Shown here: positions 1-8,967 of the stretch, piece by piece
Numbering within the stretch: position 1 is the first letter of the stretch
How the letters are laid out: each line of letters opens with the position of its first letter
DNA from: Thermomicrobiales bacterium
Lineage (GTDB): Bacteria > Chloroflexota > Chloroflexia > Thermomicrobiales > UBA6265
NCBI GenBank assembly: GCA_030447415.1
Contig: JAUJOZ010000025.1
Location: 1-50,802 of the forward strand
Direction: 5' to 3'
Length of the DNA: 50,802 bases
Position numbers and translations under genes: made by a program
Notes under the pieces: generated by a model
Seen by the model: only the letters and a program-made list of their open reading frames with translations
What the model was told of the DNA's origin: nothing
Databases searched by the model: none

Positions 1-521
1 GCCGCCGCCCCGGTCCCGCACGGCGGCTGACCCGTCGCCGTGCAGACACACTGGCCGTTGACGCAGCTCTCGCCCGCCACGGTGCACGTCCCGCAGCTGA
101 CCGTCTGGTCGCAGTTGTTCGTCGCGATGCCACACTCGAGTCCAGTGCAGGCGGCCGCGTTGTCGGGGGTGCACACGCATTGGCCGCTGACGCAGCGCTC
201 GCCGGTCCCCGTGCAGGTGCCGCACTCGAGGGTGCCACCGCAGCCGTCCTCGGCCGTGCCGCAGGTCTGGCCGGCCGGGCAGCTGATCGTCGGTGTGCAC
301 GCGCAGCGCCGGGTCTGGGGATCGCAGATCCCACTGGCACACTGCTCGTTGCGAATACAGGTGGCGCCGGCGGGGCGACCGTGGCTGGCCCCAGCGCGCC
401 GGAGGCCGACCAGGGAGAGGGCCCCGGCCGCTGCCCCGCCGAGGAGACCATTGAGCATCCGCCGGCGGGAGGTGCCGGCCGCGAGGACCTTGGTGAGGTC
501 ATCAAACCGGGACCCATCCAT
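1..521 (-). CDS. Tat-exported cysteine-rich repeat protein (C-terminus outside window)
   Basis: The ATG at 521 follows a good GAGGAGG ribosome site, and the frame stays open to the left edge, so the C-terminus is missing. Residues 1-18 (MDGSRFDDLTKVLAAGTS) lead into a twin-arginine signal (RRR at 19-21) and a hydrophobic Ala/Gly/Leu stretch to about residue 40, so Tat export is expected. The mature part has repeated cysteine modules with CGTCT and GQCVC motifs, like small EGF-like disulfide knots. No enzymatic domain is visible. It shares its N-terminal pattern with the proteins at 2281-3081 and 37543-38118. A function at the cell surface is inference only. Confidence 0.75.
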   Translation of the reverse strand, partial: MDGSRFDDLTKVLAAGTSRRRMLNGLLGGAAAGALSLVGLRRAGASHGRPAGATCIRNEQCASGICDPQTRRCACTPTISCPAGQTCGTAEDGCGGTLECGTCTGTGERCVSGQCVCTPDNAAACTGLECGIATNNCDQTVSCGTCTVAGESCVNGQCVCTATGQPPCGTGAA

Positions 522-589
522 CCGTGTCCTCCTCGGGGGAGTGAAACGCGCTGAGCGTGCCGACTGTCGAGTTGTAACGACTGTCGGGC

Positions 590-618
590 AGCATACGCGC
601 GCCGGACCCGGCCGTCAA
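590..618 (-). promoter_or_regulatory. Putative sigma70-type promoter for the Cys-rich gene at 521
   Basis: On the minus strand TTGACG (613-618) and TATGCT (590-595) are separated by 17 bp. Transcription would start about 60 bases upstream of the ATG at 521. Confidence 0.45.
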
Positions 619-788
619 TGGTCGTGGCGGGCGCGCTCGTGGCGGGGATGCGGGGGCCGGGGCCGTTGCGGTGGCTGCCAATGTCACACTCGACGGCCTT
701 GGGCTTCGGCCCGGGGCAGGGGGACAGACGGGGGTGGCCAGACCAACCGCCCCCCGGCCTCCCGGTTCTCCGGCTAGGTGGTGGCTCG

Positions 789-1471
789 CTACGGCGTCGG
801 CGTGCCCACGGCCGGTGTGCCGGCGGCCTGGACGTCGATCTGTCCGTCAATCAGCCACCGGTCCCCCGCCCGCACGAAGATCATGAAGAAGACGACCGTC
901 CCCCGCGGATCCCGGTCCTCGATGACGGCGCCGACCCGCCCGTCGGCCAGCACCCGCACTCCCCGCACGTCGAGGAGCTCGGTCCACGCCGCCGCCGGCA
1001 GCGCCGCCGGGGGCGTGGCGAAGCTCGCGGCGACCTGGGCAGCGAGCGCCGGGTCGCCGCCGAAGGCCTCGCGGATGAGGTCGTCCGTGTAGAAGGCGAA
1101 GACGCGGGTGAACGCCCCGGCATTGTTGCAGGCGATCAGCTCGCGCGCGGCGGCGACGATCCCGGCGACGGTGGCGGCGTCGGCCGGGTCGCCCGCGGGG
1201 AGCTGCGCCTCGGACGACACCGCGGCGAGGCGGCCGGCGGCCGGCGAGGCGGCAGCCACCGGCGTGCCACTCAGCAGCGCCAGCACCTCGTCCGCGGGGC
1301 GCGGCGCGACCCGGCATTCCGCGGGGTCAGGCGTGAGTGGGAAGGCCACGGGGTGGCGTCCTGGGTCTGGGCGCCGCCGGCGATGGGCGTGCCCTCCTGG
1401 GCACCCGCGCCGACGACCAGGCCGACGAGCAGCGCGACGAGGACCGAACCGAGGATCGAGACGCGACGCAT
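789..1471 (-). CDS. Secreted NTF2/SnoaL-like domain protein, frameshifted
   Basis: The ATG at 1471 opens a clear signal peptide (MRRVSILGSVLVALLVGLVV, then an AGAQ-type cleavage region). The frame breaks near 1345-1352 at a run of four C/G bases. Adding one base there joins it to a second frame running to the stop at 789. The joined protein is about 226 residues. Its C-terminal half (ELIACNN, FAFYTDDLIREAF, DRWLIDGQIDV) resembles the cone-shaped NTF2/SnoaL-like fold found in many exported proteins of this group. The frameshift may be a sequencing error or real decay. The product is not identified further. Confidence 0.5.
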
Positions 1472-1648
1472 GGCGGGCCCCCCTCCGATGACCGAGTGAC
1501 CGCCACCGTGGTGGCCGCGACGATGCATCATACGGCCCCGGGTGGCGGTGCAGGCGAGTACGCTTGCGCTTCGGCCGGCAACGCGGGAGGATGCCGACGC
1601 GCGGCCGCCACGCTGGCGGCAGGTCAATTGTGTGGGGAGGCGAGGACG

Positions 1649-1945
1649 ATGCTCTACTACTGTGCCTACACCTGGAACCCCGGCACCACGCGCGAGCAGG
1701 TCGGCCGGCACCTCATCGAGGAGGCCGACGCCGGCCGGCTGCGGCTCGAGGGCGTGCGCGGCTCCTATGGCTTGGTCGGCGGGGGCGCCGGCTTCCTCCT
1801 CGTGGAAGCCGACGATCCAACGGAGGTCAACCGCGCACTGACGCCCTCCATGCACCTGATGCGCTGGGGCGTGCGGGCCCTGATCCCCTTCGACTTGGCG
1901 AAGGATGTCGAGACCTTCCGACAGGAGCTTGGCCAGGGCGGCTAG
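1649..1945 (+). CDS. DUF3303-like small alpha/beta protein
   Basis: 98 residues. The ATG at 1649 follows GGGGAGGCGAGG. The start (MLYYCAYTWNPGTTREQVG) and the length resemble the DUF3303 / dimeric ferredoxin-like barrel families, in which a short beta strand is followed by a helix starting after 'PGTT'. Longer upstream starts in this frame lack a ribosome site and similarity. The biochemical role of the family is not established. It stands alone, and neighbouring genes are on the opposite strand. Confidence 0.6.
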   Translation: MLYYCAYTWNPGTTREQVGRHLIEEADAGRLRLEGVRGSYGLVGGGAGFLLVEADDPTEVNRALTPSMHLMRWGVRALIPFDLAKDVETFRQELGQGG

Positions 1946-2280
1946 CGCGAGGCAATTGCCGCGGCTCCCGCCGTCGGGGTGATGGGTGGGCCGGCGTCGT
2001 GATGCATCGGCGCCGGCCATTCCTTCCTCGGAACGACCCCGGGCTCCCTGTCCGGGGCCGTTCGCTTGCCCCGTGCGCGGCTACCCGGCCGTAGCGAGCA
2101 AGGCGAATCTTCCTAAGTCTGATCCACTAATCATCGGGAAAGACAGGGTGACGGATCCAGGACCGACGAGCGAATAGGGTAGGGGGTCCACCGGAGCTCA
2201 TGTGCATAGCCAGACGCAGGCGCCGGGAGGACGCCCAGGATGAAGCTCGTGGACGCCTCCCACCCCGCATGTGGACACCG
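1946..2280. other. Intergenic stretch, nothing recognised
   Basis: 335 bases between convergent genes. A slightly AT-richer patch lies at 2100-2160. No convincing gene, RNA or terminator was seen. Confidence 0.3.
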
Positions 2281-3081
2281 CTATCCGTCGCGCCACCGGG
2301 GCACCGCCCGCCGCACGGCTGCCGCCCCGAGCGCCACGGCCGTGGCCAGTGCCGTCGCCCTCAGGCCTCCGCGGCGCCCCGTAGCCACCGGCCCGCTGCC
2401 GGTTGTCGGCAGCATCGTGACTCCCCCCGTGGTGCTCCCAGTGGTGCTTCCGGTGGTGCTTCCGGTGGTATCCCCAGTCGTACCGTTAGTGGTATCCCCG
2501 GTCGTATCGTCCGTCGTATCCCCCGGCGTATTGCTAGGCGGATCTCCGGGTGTATCCCCCGGATCCTCGCATTGACCGCTCGGGCAGTCACATGCGCCCT
2601 CAAAGCAGGTCAAGTCAGCCGGGCACACGTTACCGCACATCCCGCAGTTGGCCGGGTCGGACGAGACGTCGACACACTGGCCGTTGCCGCAGCAGACGAA
2701 CCCGGGCGCGCAGTGGACGACAAAGGGGACACAGGTGCCATCCTGGCACGAGGCTCCCGTGCAGGGGTCGCCGTCGTCATCGAGGCAGTCGGCGTCGGAC
2801 CCGCACTGGGCGGGCGAGCTGGCCACGCAGACACCCAGGCAGTCGGCACCGCCGGTCGCCGGGTCACAGTCGTCCGTCGGGTCATCCACGCACGTGAACC
2901 CCGCGGGGCAGGGGAAGCCGGCAATCCCACCACAGCTGAGCGGCTCGTCGCTCCCCTGCGCGGCGGCACGGTGCAGACCGCGTCCACCAAGCGCGACGGC
3001 GGCGAGTGCGGCGAGCACGCGCCGTCGCGACGTCGCGGCCGCAAAACTCCTGGTCAAGCGATCAAACGTCTGGTCGTCCAT
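2281..3081 (-). CDS. Tat-exported cysteine-rich protein with LPTTG sorting-like C-terminus
   Basis: 266 residues, ATG at 3081 after GGGGGGAGGGG. Domains in order: a family leader (FDRLTRSFAAATS) with twin arginines RRR at 19-21 and a hydrophobic segment ending AAAQ; a region with more than 20 cysteines (about 50-170) in CxxG/CxxC knots; and a low-complexity linker of GDTT/GSTT repeats (about 172-218). It ends with LPTTG at 224-228, a weakly hydrophobic Ala-rich stretch and a basic tail. The last three parts have the layout of a sortase sorting signal, although the tail has Arg residues between LPTTG and the hydrophobic part. A surface-anchored, disulfide-rich protein on a Thr-rich stalk is inferred. 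Confidence 0.75.
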   Translation of the reverse strand: MDDQTFDRLTRSFAAATSRRRVLAALAAVALGGRGLHRAAAQGSDEPLSCGGIAGFPCPAGFTCVDDPTDDCDPATGGADCLGVCVASSPAQCGSDADCLDDDGDPCTGASCQDGTCVPFVVHCAPGFVCCGNGQCVDVSSDPANCGMCGNVCPADLTCFEGACDCPSGQCEDPGDTPGDPPSNTPGDTTDDTTGDTTNGTTGDTTGSTTGSTTGSTTGGVTMLPTTGSGPVATGRRGGLRATALATAVALGAAAVRRAVPRWRDG

Positions 3082-3349
3082 ACCCCTCCCCCCTTCACCC
3101 TTCCTGGACCCCAGTCCGGTGATGACGAGAGCCGAACACGTTCACGAGGCCGGCCATCGCGTTCGACAAGGACGCCTGGGGTGGCGTGCCCCGGTGCCGC
3201 CGACCGGTGCTGTCCCCAGCATACTCTTCGCGGCCGCGGCCCATGGAGAGGACTCCCATTTCGCTGAGCACGGTGGAGGGCTGGATCCGAGGCCGACGAG
3301 CTAGGGGTGATCTGCTTGGACCGCAACTCGTGGCCGTACCATCGGCACC

Positions 3350-3875
3350 ATGGAGATCGTCGCCCTCGCCATTTCCGCACTGAGTCTGGTGGTCGCGGCA
3401 GCCAGCCTAGCCTGGAATGCCTATAACTAGCGGGTCCAGCACCGGCCAGGGGTTCAGGCGACAATGCGACTTCAGTGGGTTGCGGCCCGTGAGTCACCCT
3501 ACCCGCAAATCGGCCCCTTCATCGGGATCCCGGCCCTACATGTCGGCCTGCGGTCGGTCAATCTCGGCCAGTACTCCCTCAGCTTGGGCGACTCCAAGTC
3601 GACGTTTTGGATGGCATACGGCGTTTGGTGTCGACGCACTGCCACACCCCGTTCCGGAGGGAGCCGTCCATCGGATCGCCTTGTCCCCGAGGAGCATCGC
3701 CGATCAGGCTCATAAGCAAGGACCGTCCGGCAAGGTCGACCTTTTTGCACACGTCAAGGATCGGTTTCTCCACGAGTGCCACGGCAAGCCGCTGACGTTT
3801 GACATTGATGAGTGGGCGGCAAACGAGGACTCACCGATGGATCGTCTGGACGAGCTAGTGGTCGGCTCACCCTGA
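3350..3875 (+). pseudogene. Membrane-anchored hypothetical protein interrupted by TAG and a frameshift
   Basis: The ATG at 3350 encodes a 26-residue start with a single membrane segment (ALAISALSLVVAAASLAW). A TAG stop follows at 3428-3430. Reading continues in the same frame past the TAG (RVQHRPGVQATMRLQW) to about 3635. The likely C-terminal part then continues in another frame to the stop at 3875 (KVDLFAHVKDRFL, DIDEWAANE). Proteins of this shape usually have Trp after the membrane helix, and TGG to TAG is a single change. Read as a decaying gene or one with sequence errors. No function assigned. Confidence 0.4.
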
Positions 3876-4023
3876 TTTAGTCGAGTCGCACCACCCCCAC
3901 CACCACCCGCGCTTGCCCCGTCCGAGTCCGCCGCTCCCGACGCAGTCCAGCGGCGGATTCCATGGTATGGCCCGTGCGAGTCCCACCCTGAGGACCGACC
4001 GACCGCTACCGGGGGAGCCCGGC

Positions 4024-4227
4024 ATGGACCCCGTCTTCACCGTCGTCGGAGAACACTGCGAGGATCCCGACCGCCTGCTGGTCCTCGGCACCGACGGGCA
4101 GTATTACGACCACCGCCTCTCGGACGGCCGGACCGTCCCCGTCGATCCAGACGAGCGCTGGGCCCTCGACCCGGCGGCGTCACCGGCGGACGCAACGGCG
4201 GTCCCGGTGGACACTGCGGCCGGGTAG
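4024..4227 (+). CDS. Small conserved acidic protein
   Basis: 67 residues. The ATG at 4024 follows GGGGGAG, and this start is preferred over upstream in-frame ATGs because the conserved-looking part begins here (FTVVGEHCEDPDRLLVLG, DGQYYDHRL, DERWALDP). No cysteine pair, signal or membrane segment. It looks like a compact beta-rich domain. I do not recognise a named family. Codon use agrees with the surroundings. Confidence 0.5.
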   Translation: MDPVFTVVGEHCEDPDRLLVLGTDGQYYDHRLSDGRTVPVDPDERWALDPAASPADATAVPVDTAAG

Positions 4228-4254
4228 CGTTCCACCACCCGCGGCTGCCCCCTC

Positions 4255-4881
4255 CTAGGCGGTCGCTCCGACCTTTGCCCCATTGCTCAGCACCGGATCG
4301 CCCGGCGCCAGACGCTTGGGCGTCTCACGCTGAGGCGCCGCACGCGCCCGTTCATCGGCGGCGCGGCCCCCAGACCGCCCGAGCCTCGTCGGCCGGCGCC
4401 ACCCGGTCAAGCGCCTCAGATTCCTCTCGTGGCCGCCGGCGGCGCGCCAGGTGAGCGCGACGAGGTGCCAAACCTGATACGGGGGGATGGGCCCGCTCCC
4501 CGCGGCCGCCGCTCGTCGCCGCCACATCTGCCACACGTCCTCGGCCGTCTGCGAACCCTTGCGATCAAGCCACACCGCTGACCGTGCCGCGTGCGGGCGC
4601 GTTGCTCGGGTCCGCAGATAGTGGTCACGGGCGCGTGCCGAGCAGTGCCGAATGAGAAGCAATTGGGGACGCCGGCCCTGGCCGAGGACGTGGGTCGACG
4701 GAACCAGATCGCGCGCATCCGGTCGCGGGTGAGCGCGGGACTCGGTCGGCATCCCGGGGGCGGCGAGGACGGCGCTTCGCCCGGAGATTGCGGCGAGGGA
4801 GATTCGGATCGTGCGCGGGGACGTGTTGCCCGCGCGGAGCGTCCGCTCAGAGGAGTGTGCCAGCAGCCGGTAGTTCGTCAT
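4255..4881 (-). pseudogene. Remnant of an XerC/D-type tyrosine recombinase (catalytically dead)
   Basis: The frame is open and still shows the family outline. There is an N-terminal SAM-like core-binding piece (ERTLRAGNTSPRTIRISLAA), then a jump over the middle of the domain that normally holds the first catalytic Arg. The C-terminal catalytic half follows (DHYLRTRATRPHAA, GPIPPYQVWHLVALTW, RRLTGWR). The HxLR box reads YQVW, so both His and Arg are lost. The nucleophilic Tyr in the expected 'LGRYG' is Ser (LGRSG). The Trp of the RLTGW box remains. With an internal deletion and at least three catalytic residues gone, it cannot be an active recombinase. It marks a past mobile element. Confidence 0.6.
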
Positions 4882-5022
4882 TGCTGGCGGCACCGTCGCG
4901 GCTCGTGCCCAGATCACCGACATTCCTCCTCAGAACATCGGTGTGCGGGTATCTTGTCTAGCAGCGCCATGGCAGGTTAGTACACCCTCTGTTGTATCTC
5001 GTCACGTCCGGAGAGAACCACG

Positions 5023-6279
5023 TTGGGGACAGGGAAAACGGTCCAGAAAGCGGTCGCGGGCTGGGTCCTCTACGACCTGGCGAATACGATCTTCTCGATC
5101 AACATCGTGTCGCTGACCTTCCCCCTCTGGGTCGTGGACGACGCCGGTGGCAGCGACGCGAACTACGCGCTGGCGGGCGCCCTGTCGATGGCGCTGATGT
5201 TCGTCTCGGCGCCGTTCCTCGGGGCACTGTCGGATCAGGCGCCGCGGCGGATGCCGTTCCTCGTCGTGACGACGCTGGTGTGCTGTGTCTTCACCGCGAC
5301 GCTCGGCACGGGGGGACTGGCGATCTCGCTCGTCCTGTTCGTGATCGCCAACTACTTCTATCAGGCCGGGCTGATCTTCTACGACGCGCTGCTGCCCACG
5401 GTGAGCACGGAAGAGAACCGGGGGCGAATCGGCGGGCTCGGCGTCGGCATCGGCTACGCCGGCTCCCTGATCGGGATCGTGGTTGGGTTGGTCGTGCTGG
5501 CCATCGACGAGTCGGCGGAACCGACGGTGTTCCGGCTGACGGCGCTGCTCTTCCTCCTCTTCGCCATCCCGTGCTTCCTCTGGGTGCAGGAACGGCCGCG
5601 GGCCGATGCAGTGCCGTTCGGGGGCGAGGCGGTCCGGCGGACGGTCGCCGAACTGCGGGGCACGCTGCGGCGGCTGCGCGCCTATCCGGAGCTGCGGCGG
5701 TTCCTGATCGGCCGCGTCTTCTACGCCGACGCGGCAAACACCCTGATCGCGTTTATGGGGATCTACGTGACGGAGGAGCTGGGGTTCTCGGACGCGCAGG
5801 CACGGGTGGTTCTGCTGGTTGGAATCGTGGCCGCGCTCGCCGGCGGCCTCACCTGGGGCGGCGTGGTGGACCGCATCGGGCCGCGGCGGGCGCTCTTCCG
5901 CGTGCTGGCGCTGTGGGCGGCGGTGTTTGGGCTGGCGGCGGCGATCGCGTACCTCGAACTGCCGGGCTGGCTCTTCTGGGGGGTGGCGCCGCTGGCGGGC
6001 GTGGCCCTCGGGGGAACGTGGACGGCGGACCGCCCGTTCATGCTCCGGCTCTCGCCGCCGCGCCACCTCGGGCAGTTCTATGGGCTGTACGCGATGGCCG
6101 GTCGTTTCGCCGCGATCCTCGGACCGCTGCTCTGGGCGGCGATCGTCGAGGGGCTCGACTGGGGGCGGCCGGCGGCGGTCCTGAGTCTCCTCGTGATGGT
6201 TGCCCTCGCCTACGCCATCCTCCGGCCGGTGAGCGACGCCCGGCACACCTGGGCGGCGGAGGAATTGGTGCCGCTGTAG
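5023..6279 (+). CDS. MFS transporter of the UMF1/Atg22-like type
   Basis: 418 residues with about 11-12 membrane segments. A TTG start at 5023 after GGAGAG is chosen because the conserved beginning (KAVAGWVLYDLANTIFSINI) starts just after it and no closer ATG exists. The first half carries the MFS loop 2-3 motif variant (GALSDQAPRRMPF) and 'WVLYDLANT', typical of the UMF1 family related to yeast Atg22. The substrate cannot be told from sequence; family members are linked to efflux of amino acids or small metabolites. It stands alone, with 450 bases before the transketolase gene. Confidence 0.75.
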   Translation: MGTGKTVQKAVAGWVLYDLANTIFSINIVSLTFPLWVVDDAGGSDANYALAGALSMALMFVSAPFLGALSDQAPRRMPFLVVTTLVCCVFTATLGTGGLAISLVLFVIANYFYQAGLIFYDALLPTVSTEENRGRIGGLGVGIGYAGSLIGIVVGLVVLAIDESAEPTVFRLTALLFLLFAIPCFLWVQERPRADAVPFGGEAVRRTVAELRGTLRRLRAYPELRRFLIGRVFYADAANTLIAFMGIYVTEELGFSDAQARVVLLVGIVAALAGGLTWGGVVDRIGPRRALFRVLALWAAVFGLAAAIAYLELPGWLFWGVAPLAGVALGGTWTADRPFMLRLSPPRHLGQFYGLYAMAGRFAAILGPLLWAAIVEGLDWGRPAAVLSLLVMVALAYAILRPVSDARHTWAAEELVPL

Positions 6280-6733
6280 GCGGACCTTCCCTGTGTCGGA
6301 CCTCAGACGTCCGGGAGCGATTGGGAACGACCTGGCCCCGGCCACGATCATTCGCCGAGCCGGCCGACCCCACGGGTAACCCACCGCGCTTCAGCACCGA
6401 GCTCAACCGTGCCCGTCAACTGCGTGCCTGGGTCGTCAGTGCGTCCCTCCAGCGGCGCACGCGGATTCAGGGCCGGCCGGCGCGAGCGTCGCGGCCATCA
6501 TCGGGTGGCCGCGACCGCGAGGCACACCGCCAACCCGGTCTGGCGATCGGTGAAAAGAGACGGTCGGTCAACGTCCCGTGCCCCGATCGACTGAGGGCAT
6601 CGTCGTTGGCCGAGCATGGGATAATGGCTTCCTTCGGGCGCCCTCTGGTGGCAAGCCCCATGCGAGCCACCCCGAGGGAAGCCCGACACCGTGGTTCCGC
6701 CCCCGCTGACCCGCCCACCAGGAGGGATCTCCC
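6280..6733. other. Leader region upstream of transketolase
   Basis: 454 bases with no gene I can support. The 3' part holds a GATAAT -10-like box (6620-6625) and a long imperfect stem-loop (6626-6683). The transketolase ribosome site AGGAGG follows about 40 bases later. No clear -35 was found. Confidence 0.35.
6626..6683 (+). promoter_or_regulatory. Structured leader hairpin before tkt
   Basis: GGCTTCCTTCGGG (6626-6638) pairs with CCCGAGGGAAGCC (6671-6683) over 13 positions including one G-U pair. Inside it GTGGC (6648-6652) pairs with GCCAC (6666-6670). It could be a regulatory 5' UTR, or an upstream terminator without a U-run. No known riboswitch class recognised. Confidence 0.3.
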
Positions 6734-8872
6734 GTGGCCGTCGCCACCGAACAATCGCTCGAGACCCTTGCCATCAACACGATCCGCACGCTGTCGATCG
6801 ACGCCGTGCAGCAGGCGAACTCCGGCCACCCGGGGCTGCCGCTCGGCGCGGCGCCGATGGCTTACGTCCTCTGGACGGAATACCTTAAGCACAACCCGCA
6901 TGACCCCCACTGGCCGGACCGCGACCGCTTCGTCCTGTCGGCCGGCCACGGTTCGATGCTCCTCTACTCGCTGCTCCACCTCACCGGCTACGCCCTCTCG
7001 CTCGACGAGATCAAGCGCTTCCGGCAGCTCGGCTCCAAGACCCCCGGCCACCCGGAGCGGTCGCACACGGTGGGGGTGGAGGTAACGACCGGGCCGCTCG
7101 GCCAAGGGTTCGCCAACGGCGTCGGCATGGCGATCGCCGAGGCCTTTCTCGCCGCCCGCTACAACCGGCCGGGACACGAGATCATCGATCACTACACCTA
7201 TGGCATCGTCTCCGACGGCGACCTGATGGAGGGGGTCGCACACGAGGCCGCGTCGCTGGCGGGCCATCTCAAGCTCGGCAAGCTGATTTACCTCTACGAC
7301 CAGAATCACATCACCCTTGCCGGCTCGCTCGACCTCGGCTTCTCAGAGGATGTCGCTAAGCGGTACGAGGCGCTCGGCTGGCAGACTGTCAGCGTCGACG
7401 GGATGAACACCGCGGCCGTGCGCGGCGCGCTCGACCAGGCGCGGGCTGACACCTCCCGGCCGACGCTCGTCCTCGCCAACACCATCATTGGCTACGGCTC
7501 CCCAAAGAAGGCGAACACCTTCGGCGTCCACGGCTCGCCGCTTGGCCCGGACGAGGTCCAGGCCACCAAGGAGGCGCTGGGCTGGCCCACCGAGCCGCCG
7601 TTCCACATCCCGGAGGAGGTAACGGCCAAGTTCCAGGAGGCGGTGACCCAGGGCCAAGCAGCGCAACGCGATTGGCAGACTCGCTTCGAGGCGTACGCCG
7701 AGGCATTCCCGGACCTCGCGGCGGAACTGACGCGGGCGCTGGCCGGTCACCTGCCGGTCGGCTGGGACGCGGAGCTGCCACGGTTCGAGGTGGGCGCCAA
7801 GCCGATGGCGACGCGCAAGGCCTCGGAGGCGGCGATTGCCGCGTTCCACAAGCACATCCCGACGTTTATCGGCGGCTCGGCCGATCTCAACCCCTCGACC
7901 AACACCGGGATGAAGGGGGCGGGCGATTTCGAATCGCCGCTCGCGGCGGGGAGCGACGGCCACCAAGGGACCCTCGGCGGGGATTGGAGCTATGCCGGGC
8001 GCAACGTCCACTTCGGCGTGCGGGAGCACGCGATGGGGAGCGCCGTCAACGGCATGGCCGCCCACGGCGGGGTCATTCCGTTCGGCGCGACCTTCCTCGT
8101 CTTCTCCGACTACATGCGCCCGGCCATCCGCCTGGCCGCCCTCCAGGGCCTGAAGTCGGTCTTCGTCTTTACCCACGACAGCATCGCCGTCGGCGAGGAC
8201 GGCCCGACCCACGAACCCGTCGAGCACGTCATGTCCCTGCGCACCATCCCGCACCTGACGGTGATCCGCCCGGCCGACCCCAACGAGACGGTCGAGGCCT
8301 GGCGCGCGGCGCTCACCCACGATGGCCCGACCGCGCTGATCCTGACCCGCCAGGAACTCGACATCCTCGACCGCTCGGGGGCGAAGAGCGACCTTGCGCG
8401 GGGCGGCTACGTGCTGGCCGACGCCGCCGACGGCTCCGACCCCGACATCGTGCTGATCGGCACCGGATCGGAGATGGCCCTCGGCGTCATGGCGCGGGAC
8501 CTCCTAGCCGAGCACGGCTTCAACGCGCGCGTCGTGAGCCTGCCGAGTTGGGAGCTGTTTGAGGCACAGGACGCGGCCTACAAGGCGGAGGTGCTCGGCC
8601 CGGCCGGCATCCCCCGCCTCTCCGTCGAGGCCGGGACGACGCTCGGCTGGTGCCGCTACACGGGCGAGCGCGGCGCCAGCGTCGGCATCGACACCTACGG
8701 CGCTTCCGGGCCGGGGGCAGAGGTGCTCGCTCACTACGGCTTCACGAAGGAGCACGTCGCGGCTGAGGCACTCCGCCTCCTCGGCCGCCCGGACCTGGCG
8801 GACGCCGTCGAGGCGCCGCGCGGTGGCGAGACGGCCGGCGAAGAGGCGGAAGGCGACGAAGGACACTCGTAG
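6734..8872 (+). CDS. tkt: Transketolase
   Basis: 712 residues, GTG start at 6734 with AGGAGG in front. Moves two-carbon ketol units between sugar phosphates in the non-oxidative pentose phosphate pathway, using thiamine diphosphate and Mg2+. Visible marks: SGHPG with the substrate His at 32, [13 protein letters not shown] at 69-81, the TPP motif DGDLMEG at 161-167 with the Asn ligand in DQNHITLAG, the central-domain [11 protein letters not shown] near residue 490, and the C-terminal transketolase fold. The length is normal. The last 20 residues are a charged Glu/Gly tail. tal follows 95 bases downstream, so the two probably form one transcript. Cytoplasmic. Confidence 0.95.
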   Translation: MAVATEQSLETLAINTIRTLSIDAVQQANSGHPGLPLGAAPMAYVLWTEYLKHNPHDPHWPDRDRFVLSAGHGSMLLYSLLHLTGYALSLDEIKRFRQLGSKTPGHPERSHTVGVEVTTGPLGQGFANGVGMAIAEAFLAARYNRPGHEIIDHYTYGIVSDGDLMEGVAHEAASLAGHLKLGKLIYLYDQNHITLAGSLDLGFSEDVAKRYEALGWQTVSVDGMNTAAVRGALDQARADTSRPTLVLANTIIGYGSPKKANTFGVHGSPLGPDEVQATKEALGWPTEPPFHIPEEVTAKFQEAVTQGQAAQRDWQTRFEAYAEAFPDLAAELTRALAGHLPVGWDAELPRFEVGAKPMATRKASEAAIAAFHKHIPTFIGGSADLNPSTNTGMKGAGDFESPLAAGSDGHQGTLGGDWSYAGRNVHFGVREHAMGSAVNGMAAHGGVIPFGATFLVFSDYMRPAIRLAALQGLKSVFVFTHDSIAVGEDGPTHEPVEHVMSLRTIPHLTVIRPADPNETVEAWRAALTHDGPTALILTRQELDILDRSGAKSDLARGGYVLADAADGSDPDIVLIGTGSEMALGVMARDLLAEHGFNARVVSLPSWELFEAQDAAYKAEVLGPAGIPRLSVEAGTTLGWCRYTGERGASVGIDTYGASGPGAEVLAHYGFTKEHVAAEALRLLGRPDLADAVEAPRGGETAGEEAEGDEGHS

Positions 8873-8967
8873 GGTCTGGGTCTGGAGGGTGAGGGGCAGG
8901 CACGACGGCGAATGACCCGCGCCCCGAACCCGACACCTCGGACCCGCGTGAGTTTGGAGGTGACACC

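Noticed and set aside
40..777. Plus-strand frame at the left edge
   Set aside because: It is antisense to the Cys-rich gene, and its His/Trp/Pro-rich translation is the reverse reading of cysteine codons.
3428..3430. TAG readthrough or pyrrolysine in the small membrane protein
   Set aside because: A frameshift further down also breaks this gene, Trp is the expected residue, and nothing suggests amber recoding here.
5002..6384. Long minus-strand open frame opposite the MFS gene
   Set aside because: Arg/Glu/His-rich translation with no fold pattern. It mirrors codon use of the plus-strand transporter, as is usual in very GC-rich DNA.
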